Notes: generated by a model from the letters alone, not told the origin. Counted from the stretch's first letter, positions 43,401-51,847 are shown. The stretch is 64,000 bases of DNA from Glutamicibacter nicotianae (GCF_006539525.1 NZ_BJNE01000007.1:1-64000), one strand, 5' to 3'. Translations and numbers: made by a program.

Positions 43401-43595
43401 ATCGGAGGCATCCCCGTGGGCATCCCTACGGCTTCGGTCATGCAGTCTACCGTGGCCACGGCGGTCCCGGCTGGATCGAGCCTCCCGGAAATCAGCATCC
43501 AGATCAATGGTGCGACCGATGCCACCCGGGTGGCGCGCGAAGTCACCGACGCTATCAGCTACAAGCTCGCGAAGGTAGGGATGCGCATTGGCTAA
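40482..43595 (+). CDS. Tape measure protein (TP901 family)
   Basis: 1037 aa. N-terminal helical/coiled-coil region (FIKGFKDAKKSVEDLTQSTQNANKATQENARF), TP901 core about 165-430 (MSEVQAATHETAGNMDLLREAAVGAGADTAFSASEAAGGIKELAKAG), hydrophobic segments near 480 and 520, helical middle, and a Gly-rich C-terminus with GPGSGTSDDVPIWASNGEHMLTAKEVQLMGGH typical of actinophage tape measures. It sets tail length, about 150 nm by the usual 0.15 nm per residue. No lytic domain is seen. Confidence 0.95.
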   Translation: MAERRVSARLEATVSNFIKGFKDAKKSVEDLTQSTQNANKATQENARFSEEAAKKIKLVADADQKAAKAAGLLYNANGQLVNSNGKIVSSSQAAAHGVDAFSDAVYLANVEAQEAAAATEAAVAKQAEAYQTLAPAVTIAGGALTLAFGKMLHTYADFDKSMSEVQAATHETAGNMDLLREAAVGAGADTAFSASEAAGGIKELAKAGVDTQAIINGGLTGALSLAATDNIEVAKAAEIAASAMTQFKLSGEEVPHIADLLAAGAGKAQGGVEDLGMALNQSGLVANGVGLTIEETTGALTAFAAAGLTGSDSGTSFKTMLQSLTPNSKQAAELMDELGISAYDAQGQFVGMSEYAGILQGALKDMSDEQRQATLKTIFGSDAVRAANVLYEEGAEGIQKWEDAVNDAGYAAETAAAMQDNLAGDLEKLGGAFDTVFLQAGSGANDVLRGLVQTAESFIDAVGTIPEPVLSIGGILTGIVGGGALAGGALVTMVPKVKETVDAFKDLRSSGSKVPGVLGKVGKAAGIAAIALGTFELAAQIAGTGLDELGDSADYIEKLTNGAPSVEALTKRLNDLSSASGNGGAGIVGIGQAIETLNQPGGLKALDWVASLGGILDSDAKLASKAVGEYDTALKQLLDSGAEAEAFKGFQVAAQQGADYGQTLEEVAGQFPEFIGGLQGQADAAGVTIEKQELLNWALTGTKPAALEAAQGADVAQTALEEVGVTAEGTVDDIKKFLDVLFEAGIITRDQNAAYRDYQAAIDEVGESITKNGQTLDVTTEKGRANQAAFEGLAQSGEDYFRALAEGDASEKELQGSLQSTYESLINAAGQFGITGEAADKMAREVMGIPEDVKVESWMSEAARLEAEKTKAAVDEVDGKTAHVWITTHENSIYSETHVSTGRGGTGGQTKATGGAIFGPGSGTSDDVPIWASNGEHMLTAKEVQLMGGHDAVYQFRASLQAGSIRGHATGGEIGGIPVGIPTASVMQSTVATAVPAGSSLPEISIQINGATDATRVAREVTDAISYKLAKVGMRIG

Positions 43596-44334
43596 CGAGC
43601 TAGTCACACTCGACGGCTACCCGCTGACCGGTGCCACCCGAGACGGCGTGTGGAAGCGCCTGGGCGAGATCGAGGGGTGGTGGGACAGCCCGCCACCCCG
43701 CCGGCAGCGCGCCGACCGCACGAACGGCGACGGCAGCTTCAGCACCCCGATCGAGTACGGCAACCGCCTGATCACCTACGAAGGCCGCGTCATCTCGAAG
43801 AACCACGACTACCTGCACCAGGCGGCGGGGATCCTCACCGCGCTGGGGCATCGCGGAAACTCCAAGTTCCTGGTGCAAGGCCACGGACCAACGCAGTGGG
43901 CCATGGTCGATCCCCGCGGCCCGGTGAAGACCAGCTTCGAGACGGATTCCTACCTCAACTTCCAGATCCCTCTGGAAGCGATCGACCCGTTCAAATATGG
44001 CGAGTCGTACACGGTTGCCGGTTCTTCCAGCACTCCGGCAGCACTGTTCCACCGTGGCAGGGTTCCTGCGTGGCCGGTGGTCACGGTGACTGGTACATCA
44101 GCGGGTGGTTACACGCTGACGTTGAACGGAAAATCAGTGGTGGTTACCCAGGCTCTTGTTTCTGGGTCGCCGCACACGATTGATTTCAGGACTGGGATTC
44201 TACGGGCCGGCGGTGCGGTGGTTCGCGGCGGTCTGTCTACCGCGAACTTTTCGCCGGTCAATCCGGGGCTGTCGCAGAACATGACCATTACCGCGGGGCT
44301 GTTCACGGCCAAATACAGCGACACTTACATTTAG
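43588..44334 (+). CDS. Distal tail protein (Dit-like)
   Basis: 248 aa, TTG start overlapping the tape measure stop by 8 bp. N-terminal Dit-type domain (LVTLDGYPLTGATRDGVWKRLGEIEGWW ... ITYEGRVISKNHDYLHQAAGIL) and a C-terminal galectin-like beta domain (VVTVTGTSAGGYTLTLNGKS). Forms the hub ring below the tube. Confidence 0.85.
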   Translation: MANELVTLDGYPLTGATRDGVWKRLGEIEGWWDSPPPRRQRADRTNGDGSFSTPIEYGNRLITYEGRVISKNHDYLHQAAGILTALGHRGNSKFLVQGHGPTQWAMVDPRGPVKTSFETDSYLNFQIPLEAIDPFKYGESYTVAGSSSTPAALFHRGRVPAWPVVTVTGTSAGGYTLTLNGKSVVVTQALVSGSPHTIDFRTGILRAGGAVVRGGLSTANFSPVNPGLSQNMTITAGLFTAKYSDTYI

Positions 44335-44343
44335 GAGGCCAGC

Positions 44344-45444
44344 GTGGGTTACCGGGTGTGGAGTGTTTCCTCGAAGACTTGGGCTGACCGTGTCGAACTT
44401 AGACCTCAGTCCACGTCGTGGGAGCGGACGTTCAACCACAGTGCTGGCGGATCCACTTCGCTGGTTTTGTCGGATCCTGACGTGGCAGCGGTCGCCGGGT
44501 TGAATGATTCGTATCCTGGGCAGCGTGCCATCGTCGTGGATTACGACAATGTTGTGGTCTATGCGGGGATCATCTGGGAAGCCCACTATGAGCGCGATAC
44601 TCAGCAATTGAATCTGACTCACGAGGATATTTGGTCTTTGTGGGATGCGCGTCTGATCAGTGAAGTGCGTACTGAGGACATCGTGAACTGGGAGAAAACG
44701 TATTCCGGGTTGGAGTACGACACCATCGTGAAGCGGATAATTCAACTCGCGGTGGCTGGTTCTGGGCGTGGTGTGCCGATGGTGTACGAGAACGACTACA
44801 GTGGTGGCCGCTCTCGCACCTACAACGGGTACAACATGGACACGGCGCTGTCTGCGATGGAAGAAATCATGGACCTCACCGATGGCCCAGATGTGGACTT
44901 CCGCCCAGAGTGGGACGGTGCGGGCGGTGTGCGCTTCACCTTACGTACTGGTGATCTGTCGTTGAACACGATCGAGGTGAACTTCTCGGCTCCGGAAACC
45001 CCAGCGCAGGGATTGTGGATCAAGACTGATGCCCGCGACGTAGCAACACAGATGTTTGCGGTCGGTGAAGGATCCGGCAAGAAAACCGCTAAGAGTCCTG
45101 GGATGCTGGTGCGCGAATCACAGTCCGCGAACATCGCTGACTATCCGGCGTTGGAACGGGTGGAGCAGTTCAAGAACACCAAGAAGGGGCCTGAGCTTTA
45201 CGAGCAGGCTGTGTCTGCTTTGGTTGCGAATAATCAGGCGGTGCGTCAGGCCGGCTTCGAGTTGAAACTTGATTCTCCAATTCTTGGGAACCTGTGGGAG
45301 CTGCGTCCTGGCACGATTGTCCGCTGGTATATCCGCGATGACCCGTACTTCATCACCGGTTGGCGTGAATGGAGGGTGCTCAAGTACTCCGGCGATATTG
45401 ACAGTGACTTCGTGAAGATCGAGTTCCAACCCAAGGGAGGTTAG
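44344..45444 (+). CDS. Tail-tip protein (Gp37-like / Tal-like)
   Basis: 366 aa, GTG start with TAGGAGG upstream. YRVWSVSSKTWADRVELRP at the start and the beta-rich baseplate hub pattern correspond to the siphovirus ReqiPepy6 Gp37-like family of actinophages. No peptidase motif is visible. It follows Dit directly. Confidence 0.82.
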   Translation: MGYRVWSVSSKTWADRVELRPQSTSWERTFNHSAGGSTSLVLSDPDVAAVAGLNDSYPGQRAIVVDYDNVVVYAGIIWEAHYERDTQQLNLTHEDIWSLWDARLISEVRTEDIVNWEKTYSGLEYDTIVKRIIQLAVAGSGRGVPMVYENDYSGGRSRTYNGYNMDTALSAMEEIMDLTDGPDVDFRPEWDGAGGVRFTLRTGDLSLNTIEVNFSAPETPAQGLWIKTDARDVATQMFAVGEGSGKKTAKSPGMLVRESQSANIADYPALERVEQFKNTKKGPELYEQAVSALVANNQAVRQAGFELKLDSPILGNLWELRPGTIVRWYIRDDPYFITGWREWRVLKYSGDIDSDFVKIEFQPKGG

Positions 45445-45446
45445 CA

Positions 45447-46334
45447 GTGGCAAGAGTCATTGACCTCACCGGAGAGAACATCACTCGGCAACGGCGTAAG
45501 GAAAGGAACTACGGCACCAAGACCGACCTTCCGTCCACAACGGTTGAACGCGGCAACACGCACTGGGCCGAGGGTTCGAATGTTCATATTGATGGGTTGC
45601 TGGGTGTTGCTGGTACGGCGACGGTTTCGGGCACTCTATCGGTTACTGGGACGTTGAATGCGTCTGGGCAGATCAACTTGTCTGGCAGTACGGCGATTAC
45701 TGGTCCGTTGAACGTTACGGGTACGACGACTATCGGCGGTAACACGAACATCACGGGAGAGCTGAACGTCACCGGGCCCACCACTTTGGACGGCGTTCTG
45801 GATATTGGTGGAGACACCACGATCACGGGCAAGCTCGATGTGACCGGGCCTATGGCCACCAAGGGCACCCTGTCGGTTGAGGGCGTGACCACGATCAAGA
45901 ACGATCTGAACGTCACCGCCGAGGGGCGCATCACCGTTGGTGATCTGGTCATTGACCAGTCCAGCCCAGGCGGGAACATCGGGTTTGACGGTGCTGGTAT
46001 CACCTCGGGGCTCCTGGGTTTCCGGTTTACGGCAACTACGAAGGATGCCGTGGTGGAGAGCACTAGCGCGTCTGGTAAGGCTCAGCTCACGGCGGGCGGG
46101 TCTACCGTGACGGCACGGGCTAACGCAATCGATTTGGATGCTCCTAAGGTGTGGGTGAATGGCGAGTTGGAAGCCACAGGAATTTCCCGTTTCCCAAGGA
46201 TTTTCATCGGGAGTGGTTTCGGCACTGAGATTTCACCGACACGTTTGAAAATCGGTTCTTTGCCAACAACAACGACGGCAACAGCGAATGTTCATTGCGA
46301 TTCCAACGGCTACTTCTACCGAATCGTTACTTAG
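45447..46334 (+). CDS. Minor tail protein with beta-solenoid repeats
   Basis: 295 aa, GTG start. Residues about 48-170 consist of repeats of the form LxVTGTLxxxGxxxIxGxT (for example ITGPLNVTGTTTIGGNTNIT), with Thr/Gly/Val/Ile alternating, predicting a right-handed beta-solenoid or trimeric fibre shaft. A capping region follows. Likely a receptor-binding or shaft component. Confidence 0.82.
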   Translation: MARVIDLTGENITRQRRKERNYGTKTDLPSTTVERGNTHWAEGSNVHIDGLLGVAGTATVSGTLSVTGTLNASGQINLSGSTAITGPLNVTGTTTIGGNTNITGELNVTGPTTLDGVLDIGGDTTITGKLDVTGPMATKGTLSVEGVTTIKNDLNVTAEGRITVGDLVIDQSSPGGNIGFDGAGITSGLLGFRFTATTKDAVVESTSASGKAQLTAGGSTVTARANAIDLDAPKVWVNGELEATGISRFPRIFIGSGFGTEISPTRLKIGSLPTTTTATANVHCDSNGYFYRIVT

Positions 46335-46345
46335 AAGGACTGAAA

Positions 46346-46558
46346 ATGGCACAACCGGCCGATGATGAAGCTTTGGCTGAAGCACTCGCGTGGGTCGAGG
46401 AACTCCAAGCCGAGAATGAGAACTTGCGCCGACAAGTATTCCGGGCGGAATCGATCATCGTGGAGTATCGGCAGGAGCTCGATGCGCAGGGGTTCGAGCT
46501 GAAGAAGCTCAGCGCAGAACTCAAACTTCAATCACAACTCGCACAAACCACCGCTTAG
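46346..46558 (+). CDS. Small coiled-coil phage protein
   Basis: 70 aa from the ATG at 46346 (GAAGGA upstream). Heptad pattern over almost its full length (ALAWVEELQAENENLRRQV and AELKLQSQL). Position within the fibre genes suggests an assembly or trimerisation helper; unproven. Confidence 0.72.
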   Translation: MAQPADDEALAEALAWVEELQAENENLRRQVFRAESIIVEYRQELDAQGFELKKLSAELKLQSQLAQTTA

Positions 46559-46571
46559 CCGGTGGGTTTTC
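46548..46571 (+). terminator. Terminator overlapping the stop of the coiled-coil gene
   Basis: CCACCG, 6-nt loop, CGGTGG, then GTTTTCT. The stem includes the stop codon region. Confidence 0.6.
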
Positions 46572-46587
46572 TCGTTAAGGAGGCGCA

Positions 46588-47049
46588 ATGCCTACAGTGA
46601 CCGGCCATCTGCGGGAAATAGCTGGTGGAACCTTGTCCGAGGAGATCGGGCAACTGGTTTTCCGGCTCAACCGCCCCAACGTCGGAGTGTCAGGTTTTTC
46701 CAAAGACTTCGTGCTTCCCACGAAAGAACATCCAGTCACCCCAAGCTCGGACGGTTCTTTCAGCGTCAACCTGAACGCCACGGACCAGCTCGCCTACGAA
46801 GCCTGGTATGACGTCGGCATCGTCTGGAACGAAACCGAGGGGACTTTCTGGGACTTCGGTCTGAAAATCCAAGTTCCCAACGCAGGAGGAACGTTCGGCG
46901 ACCTGCTCTACCACGGCGGAGGCAACAGTGGTGGCGGTGGCGGAGGTAATCAGCTGCTCGTCTGGGTGGACGAAAACCCACCTACCAATCCGCAACGAGG
47001 CCAATGGTGGTTCCAGCCATCAACCAACAATCTTTCCAGATGGGAGTAA
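46588..47049 (+). CDS. Minor tail/baseplate protein
   Basis: 153 aa with AAGGAGG before the ATG. N-terminal beta-sandwich pattern (GHLREIAGGTLSEEIGQLVFRLNRP), then a Gly-rich linker (HGGGNSGGGGGG) and a short C-terminal motif WVDENPPTNPQRGQWWFQ, a carbohydrate-contact or attachment motif common in actinophage tail proteins. Exact role unknown. Confidence 0.7.
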   Translation: MPTVTGHLREIAGGTLSEEIGQLVFRLNRPNVGVSGFSKDFVLPTKEHPVTPSSDGSFSVNLNATDQLAYEAWYDVGIVWNETEGTFWDFGLKIQVPNAGGTFGDLLYHGGGNSGGGGGGNQLLVWVDENPPTNPQRGQWWFQPSTNNLSRWE

Positions 47050-47052
47050 CAA

Positions 47053-48789
47053 GTGGCATGGATTCTAATCGCCAACCTCAAAGGCGGTAAGGGCGACAAG
47101 GGCGACACCGGCAACACCTACATGGGGCAGTTGGCCAGCGGAACAAACCTAGACACTTGGTTCGGCCTGGACTACGTTGGTTCGTGGGGTGTTCCAACAC
47201 AGGCGATTGTTGACACAATCGGCGGACGGCCAACTGGTGCTAAGCCTGGCAGTGTGTTCGTTATGCCGATCGGGTCTTCAGCATCGATACAGACATGGAC
47301 TGAATACGGTGCAGAGGGCCGCGTCTGGTCGTCCAGCATCAGCAACGGTGCTCGGCTCAGCCCGTGGAAAGAACTCAGCGCGAGCGCTGACTTCGGCAAC
47401 ATTGCACTGACCACGATCGCGCATATCGACGACATTACGTGGAATTCTGAGTACACGATTTGGAACGGTACGGTTGCCGGGAACATGGGCGCGCCAGCCC
47501 CGAATGCTGGCAAGATCAAAACCGAGATCCTCGGCAACACGAGACTTCAGACGTGGACGAGCTTCGTTGCTGTTGCCCCTGGCCCGTCGATCTACATTCG
47601 TGCAGCTGGTTCTACGGGTTATGGTCTTTGGTACAAGGTCCACCCTTCCGCTCAACCGTCTCCGTCTGGCTCGTCTACTGCACGCTCCGGCTTCAAGAAC
47701 GTCCCGCTCGCACTCACCCAGCAGACTGGCAATGCTACCGAAACTGTCTCTGACGCCACGGTGCGTTTCCCAGTCCAGTACAGCGTGGCCGGAAAGCGTG
47801 CTCGATTGCATATCCGCAACTGGAACTACTATAACGGCACCTCGTACAACGGTGCCGTGAGCTTCACTGGGGCGTGGTTCGGGCCAGCTTCCGGCGCGAA
47901 TTTCACTAGCACCCCTTTGCAGGTACTCCCAGCGTTCACGACCCCAACCGATGGTACAGAGTATGTGTCTCCATGGTTCAACATCACGATTCTTGAAGAC
48001 CGCTACCAGCTGCTCAGCCTCGGATTCACGAACACTGCTGGGCAGGTCAATGCATTGTCACGTGGTGGTGGATACCGTTCCACTAATAGTGCAGACGCAA
48101 GCCTTGCCACTGGATTCACCGGGGCTGCCGCTACTGATATGCCGTTTGACTGGTATCTGGAAGTTGAGGTACCGGCAGATACAAATGTTGTTGCTGGCTT
48201 CGGCGATTCAAACACAGTTGGAACTGGAACCACACTCCCCGTCTTTGACTCGTGGCTGTCCCAGTTCTGCCGGGGCAATCAGGCATTGCCTTATTTCATG
48301 GCGGTGCATGGTTCGAATTCGGACTCGTGGGATGACCCAGCATCACCCGCATGGGGCCACTACGCCGGGTCTGCTCGGCCGGACAGTGTCGTGTACTTCC
48401 TTGGTCAGAATGACCTTCAGGAAGGCGTCTCACTGTCCACCATGCAGGCCAATATTGGGCGAGTGCTTCCGATCGTCCGAGACAAGCTCGCCCCTGACGT
48501 GTATGCAGCCTACATCACGCCGGCGAACAATAAGAGCAATGCTGTGAATGATGTGCGAAAGGCCTACAACTCGTGGCTTGGTACCAAGCCGCTCGGTTTG
48601 AAAGACGCTTTCAACTTCAGTGCTGCTGTATCTGATGATGATGCCACGATTCGTGCATCTGATAACTTTGACGGTCTGCACATGCTAACCAGTGGCCACA
48701 CCAAAATGGCCGCTGTACTGGAGTCTCGCCCGATAATGCCAGTAGTGCTGTCACAGGCTGATGTGGTCGCTTTGAAGGCGCTCGTATAA
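47053..48789 (+). CDS. Tail fibre with SGNH-hydrolase domain
   Basis: 578 aa, GTG start. Short collagen-like segment GGKGDKGDTGN (11-21), a beta-rich fibre region to about 375, then an SGNH/GDSL esterase domain: GFGDSNT with Ser386, a Gly near 420, GQND at 451-454 and the catalytic pair in DGLH (Asp540, His543). Such domains deacylate surface polysaccharides or teichoic acids, so it may modify the receptor during adsorption. Substrate unknown. Confidence 0.88.
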   Translation: MAWILIANLKGGKGDKGDTGNTYMGQLASGTNLDTWFGLDYVGSWGVPTQAIVDTIGGRPTGAKPGSVFVMPIGSSASIQTWTEYGAEGRVWSSSISNGARLSPWKELSASADFGNIALTTIAHIDDITWNSEYTIWNGTVAGNMGAPAPNAGKIKTEILGNTRLQTWTSFVAVAPGPSIYIRAAGSTGYGLWYKVHPSAQPSPSGSSTARSGFKNVPLALTQQTGNATETVSDATVRFPVQYSVAGKRARLHIRNWNYYNGTSYNGAVSFTGAWFGPASGANFTSTPLQVLPAFTTPTDGTEYVSPWFNITILEDRYQLLSLGFTNTAGQVNALSRGGGYRSTNSADASLATGFTGAAATDMPFDWYLEVEVPADTNVVAGFGDSNTVGTGTTLPVFDSWLSQFCRGNQALPYFMAVHGSNSDSWDDPASPAWGHYAGSARPDSVVYFLGQNDLQEGVSLSTMQANIGRVLPIVRDKLAPDVYAAYITPANNKSNAVNDVRKAYNSWLGTKPLGLKDAFNFSAAVSDDDATIRASDNFDGLHMLTSGHTKMAAVLESRPIMPVVLSQADVVALKALV

Positions 48790-48838
48790 GTAAGCCAAGC
48801 GCTCACAGGGGGCGCCTGCGCGCATGCGGCGGAAGGCT

Positions 48839-49687
48839 CTAGAAGAATAGTCCTTCGTATGGGTCGTAAGTTGTCGTCCATCGTGGAGCGGACTGAACCA
48901 ATGACTTCAGTGGCTCGATATAGGCGGTGCGGGGTGGCGTAACGTGCCCCGCACCCCAATTGCCGGTGATGAATTGAACTTCTGAACGCCCTTCCACGCT
49001 CTTCTTGAAATGCGAGTAGTGGTGCCGGGTGTAGTTCTGATCCTGCAGATTTTGCAGATAGAACACATGGTTCGGTTGCGGAGCCGAATAGACCTTAGCC
49101 AGGTTCAGGGGAAGCTGCTTATTCAGGTCCACTACATCGATGCCTGGGAATGCGACTGGCCCGTACTTGGGAAGTCTTTTGGGTTCGTTGAGAACGTTGA
49201 CTCGCGGGTTCATGACGAGCGCAGCGGATTCTGGGAACATTCGACTGTAGTTGAGTGCTGCGAAGCCTCCGGCGGAAGATCCGAAGAAGATCAGGTGCTT
49301 GCCGGAGCCGGTATCAAGCGCGTGCTGGATAATCCTTGGAATGATCTCGACGGAGTTTATTCTGCTTGTTCCCAGGTGCCAGAAAGTGGGGAGGTTCTCT
49401 TCTCCGCCGTTCGCAGGGTCCGAGAAGGATAGCCAGTTCGCGCTGAGTTCGTTGGTCATTTTCCGTCCGGAGAAGAACGGGTATTCATTCATGCTTTGCG
49501 GCATTGCTGCGCTGAAAGTGACGATGGTGACGTTGCTGCCGCGATCTCGGTAGAAATAGTCAAATTCGCGCCCGTTGACCTGAATCGTATTCAGTCCGTC
49601 GCTCAGCGGGATGGATACGGCTTCGTCGAGTGACGGAAAAATGTGATGTCCGAACTCGTTGTACTTGTCCGTATTGCGGGTGCGCAT
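48839..49687 (-). CDS. Putative alpha/beta-hydrolase-like moron protein
   Basis: 282 aa from the ATG at 49687 (GGGGGA 8 nt upstream); a longer frame starts at 49867 but lacks a better site. A nucleophile elbow GSSAGGFAALNYSRMFP and a C-terminal His in GAGHVTPP suggest an alpha/beta hydrolase; the layout recalls Asp2-like or glycan O-acetyl-processing proteins. It is transcribed against the late operon between the tail fibre and lysis genes, and its base composition is less GC-rich than its neighbours. No signal peptide is seen. Confidence 0.7.
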   Translation of the reverse strand: MRTRNTDKYNEFGHHIFPSLDEAVSIPLSDGLNTIQVNGREFDYFYRDRGSNVTIVTFSAAMPQSMNEYPFFSGRKMTNELSANWLSFSDPANGGEENLPTFWHLGTSRINSVEIIPRIIQHALDTGSGKHLIFFGSSAGGFAALNYSRMFPESAALVMNPRVNVLNEPKRLPKYGPVAFPGIDVVDLNKQLPLNLAKVYSAPQPNHVFYLQNLQDQNYTRHHYSHFKKSVEGRSEVQFITGNWGAGHVTPPRTAYIEPLKSLVQSAPRWTTTYDPYEGLFF

Positions 49688-49801
49688 ATGAAATTCCCCC
49701 ATGAATGATAAATGCGTGAATTCCCAGCTAATCACAAGGTTGAGGTTTTTGAAAAATTGATCATCCAATCGTTGCGCGAAAGTTATAAAGCGAGGTAAAC
49801 A

Positions 49802-50284
49802 ATGCCTACCCATGTTTTTCAGCCGTCCCGTAACCCGCCGAGGTGGTGGGACCGCCTGCTGGTTCACCCGTTGGATATGACGGTGGCTGTCGTCGCCGTA
49901 ATCTTCGGTTTACTGGTGATTGCGAGCTTGTTCATCCCCGAATTCATCCCGTCCAAGAGCATGGACAAGATGCCAGACCCGGTGATCATCCTGGTCTCCG
50001 GGTTCCTCGGCACTGGTGGGTTCCTGAGCTTGGTCGGGTTGAATTGGTGGGGTGACAAAGTATCGCACGGCTGGAGCATCGAGCAGTTCGGGTGGTGGCT
50101 CGCGGCAGGAGGTTTCGCCACCTACGCGATCAGTGTCGCTTGGCATTACCCCGGATCCGCTTTCTCCTGGGGTGTGCCCTTATCGCTGGGCCTCGGCTCT
50201 GTGATCCGGGCTGTTTCGATCATCATGATCGAGCAGTCAGTGCGCCGGACTTTGGCTGAGGTGGAGGATCACAAGCATGAGTGA
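49802..50284 (+). CDS. Phage membrane protein near the lysis genes
   Basis: 160 aa with three to four hydrophobic helices (about 27-46, 62-80, 96-112, 118-135) and charged ends. AGCGAGG precedes the ATG. Located where holin-like or lysis-control membrane proteins occur; role not assigned. Confidence 0.7.
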   Translation: MPTHVFQPSRNPPRWWDRLLVHPLDMTVAVVAVIFGLLVIASLFIPEFIPSKSMDKMPDPVIILVSGFLGTGGFLSLVGLNWWGDKVSHGWSIEQFGWWLAAGGFATYAISVAWHYPGSAFSWGVPLSLGLGSVIRAVSIIMIEQSVRRTLAEVEDHKHE

Positions 50285-50687
50285 AACTTCCATCGTTGCA
50301 ATCATCGTCGCTGTCCTGGCGCTCCTTGGTGGAGGCGGTTTCTGGGGTTATCGACAGTTCGCTAAGGAAGCGCCGGTACGGAAGCGTGATGCGGATATTG
50401 CTGTGGCTGAGAAGTCACAGCAGATGGCTTTGGCTGTTGCTGATGACCTGCGCGAGGACTACACACGGTTGCGCACGGATCTGAATGCTGAGCGAGAAGA
50501 ACGGCAGAAGCTCACCGGACGCGTGGACTCGTTGGAGACCCATATCCGGGAACAGGACAAAACGATCCGCCGGCTGCGTGATGCTGTCCGCCTGTTCACC
50601 GCCGCTTGGGATGACCTGACTAGCCGCTGGCAGCATTACCGCCAGTCCGAGCATCCACCGCCACGACCGAACATCACCATCGACTGA
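50277..50687 (+). CDS. Membrane-anchored coiled-coil protein of the lysis region
   Basis: 136 aa. One N-terminal helix (SIVAIIVAVLALLGGGGFWGY) followed by a long coiled coil (RTDLNAEREERQKLTGRVDS). The shape is that of minor-tail-linked or spanin-like lysis proteins common in Arthrobacter phages (DUF2746-like). Overlaps the previous gene by 8 bp; two terminators follow. Confidence 0.75.
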   Translation: MSETSIVAIIVAVLALLGGGGFWGYRQFAKEAPVRKRDADIAVAEKSQQMALAVADDLREDYTRLRTDLNAEREERQKLTGRVDSLETHIREQDKTIRRLRDAVRLFTAAWDDLTSRWQHYRQSEHPPPRPNITID

Positions 50688-50740
50688 CCGCCGTTAGCGG
50701 TCTTTTCTTATGCCCAGGCACAAAGCGTGACTGGGCTTTT
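50686..50740 (+). terminator. Tandem terminators before the lysin unit
   Basis: First hairpin GACCGC-CGTTA-GCGGTC followed by TTTTCTT (50686-50709), second GCCCAG...CTGGGC followed by TTTT (50712-50740). They would separate tail transcription from the lysis genes unless read through. Confidence 0.7.
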
Positions 50741-50762
50741 GCATACCCGAAAGGAGCCCGCC

Positions 50763-50900
50763 GTGGCTAAGGATCTGAACCCGATGGAAGCCATAGACCA
50801 GGACGACTACGACGACCCGAACCCCGAAGAAGTCACCGACCCAGACCACCGCGACTACGTCGAACCGGCGAAGGGCATCAAGCCGCTAGGAGGCAAGTAA
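50763..50900 (+). CDS. Very small acidic phage protein
   Basis: 45 aa, GTG start with GAAAGGAG upstream (starts VAKDLNPMEAIDQDDYDDPN). Strongly acidic, no membrane segment. Two bases before the endolysin start. Unknown function; may only couple translation. Confidence 0.65.
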   Translation: MAKDLNPMEAIDQDDYDDPNPEEVTDPDHRDYVEPAKGIKPLGGK

Positions 50901-50902
50901 GC

Positions 50903-51847
50903 ATGGCGATCCACCGAGGCTATGCCGGCGCCAAGACCTGCACCCAAGGCCCAACCACCGGTGCGAAGGGCGCCATGTCCTGGTTCCTGGCCAAGTACAA
51001 GGAACAGGGTGGCCGGAACTCCGGAATCTACAACTGTCGGCCGGTGCGCGGATCCACCCGCACCACCAGCTTGCACGGTGAAGGCCGCGCCTTCGACCTC
51101 GGCCTAAAGTGGTACGACAAGATCGAGGTGTTCCAGGAGCTAGCCGAGCAGCTGCGCCTGAACTCCAAGGAGCTGGGCATCCAGTGCATCATCTTCAACC
51201 GGAAGATCTTCTCCGGCGGATACAAGTACACCGGATGGTACAAGTACACCGGCGTGAACCCGCACACCGACCACCTGCACGTCGAGTTCTCCTGGACGGC
51301 GGCTAACCGCAGCGTCGAGGACACCGTGGCCCTGTGGGAGCGCGAATTGGGCGGCAAGGTCACCGGCGAGACGGTGCCCGTGGCGTCGCGGCCGAAGGTC
51401 AAGGACCAGTCGCCGACCAACACCCCGGATGGTTCCACGAACTTCCCGGACAACTACGCCGATCTGAAGATCAACGGCAACTTCAAGTCGTGGGAGATCG
51501 GTGCCCTGCAGATCCTCCTGCAAAACATCTTCGAAGAGGATTCGAAGAACCAGCGGTGGGATGGCAAGTTCGAGAAGCTGACCATCACAGACACGATGAC
51601 GCTGATGCAGCGCAACGGCTACTACGAGGTGACCCCGTTCGCTGCCCGTGGTGTCAAGAAGGGCACCCCGCTCAAGAAGGACGGCAAGGACGGGTACTGG
51701 TTCTGGGTCGAGTTCCAGCGCATGCTGGCCGACGACCTGGGCCACCGCGGCAAGGTCTACTACGACACCCGCAAGTGGCGGTTGGACGGCAAGCCGTTGA
51801 AGGAAACCGGCAAGGCCATCCAGCGCTGGCTCAACGACAACAACTAA
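50903..51847 (+). CDS. Endolysin with M15-type peptidase domain
   Basis: 314 aa. N-terminal peptidase with the M15 zinc motif: His58 and Asp65 (HGEGRAFD) and Asp123/His124/His126 (HTDHLHVEF). The C-terminal about 140 residues contain a peptidoglycan-binding-like helical repeat pattern (SWEIGALQILLQNIFEED ... FQRMLADDLG). No signal peptide, so export depends on a holin. GGAGGC is 7 nt before the ATG. Confidence 0.9.
   Translation: MAIHRGYAGAKTCTQGPTTGAKGAMSWFLAKYKEQGGRNSGIYNCRPVRGSTRTTSLHGEGRAFDLGLKWYDKIEVFQELAEQLRLNSKELGIQCIIFNRKIFSGGYKYTGWYKYTGVNPHTDHLHVEFSWTAANRSVEDTVALWERELGGKVTGETVPVASRPKVKDQSPTNTPDGSTNFPDNYADLKINGNFKSWEIGALQILLQNIFEEDSKNQRWDGKFEKLTITDTMTLMQRNGYYEVTPFAARGVKKGTPLKKDGKDGYWFWVEFQRMLADDLGHRGKVYYDTRKWRLDGKPLKETGKAIQRWLNDNN

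Noticed and set aside
42351-43607. Minus-strand open frame of 418 codons opposite the tape measure
   Set aside because: Antisense shadow of the conserved tape measure C-terminus.
45600-45920. Short repeats that could be mistaken for a CRISPR array
   Set aside because: They lie in frame inside a tail protein, vary in spacing, and encode Gly/Thr/Val strands; no cas genes occur in the window.
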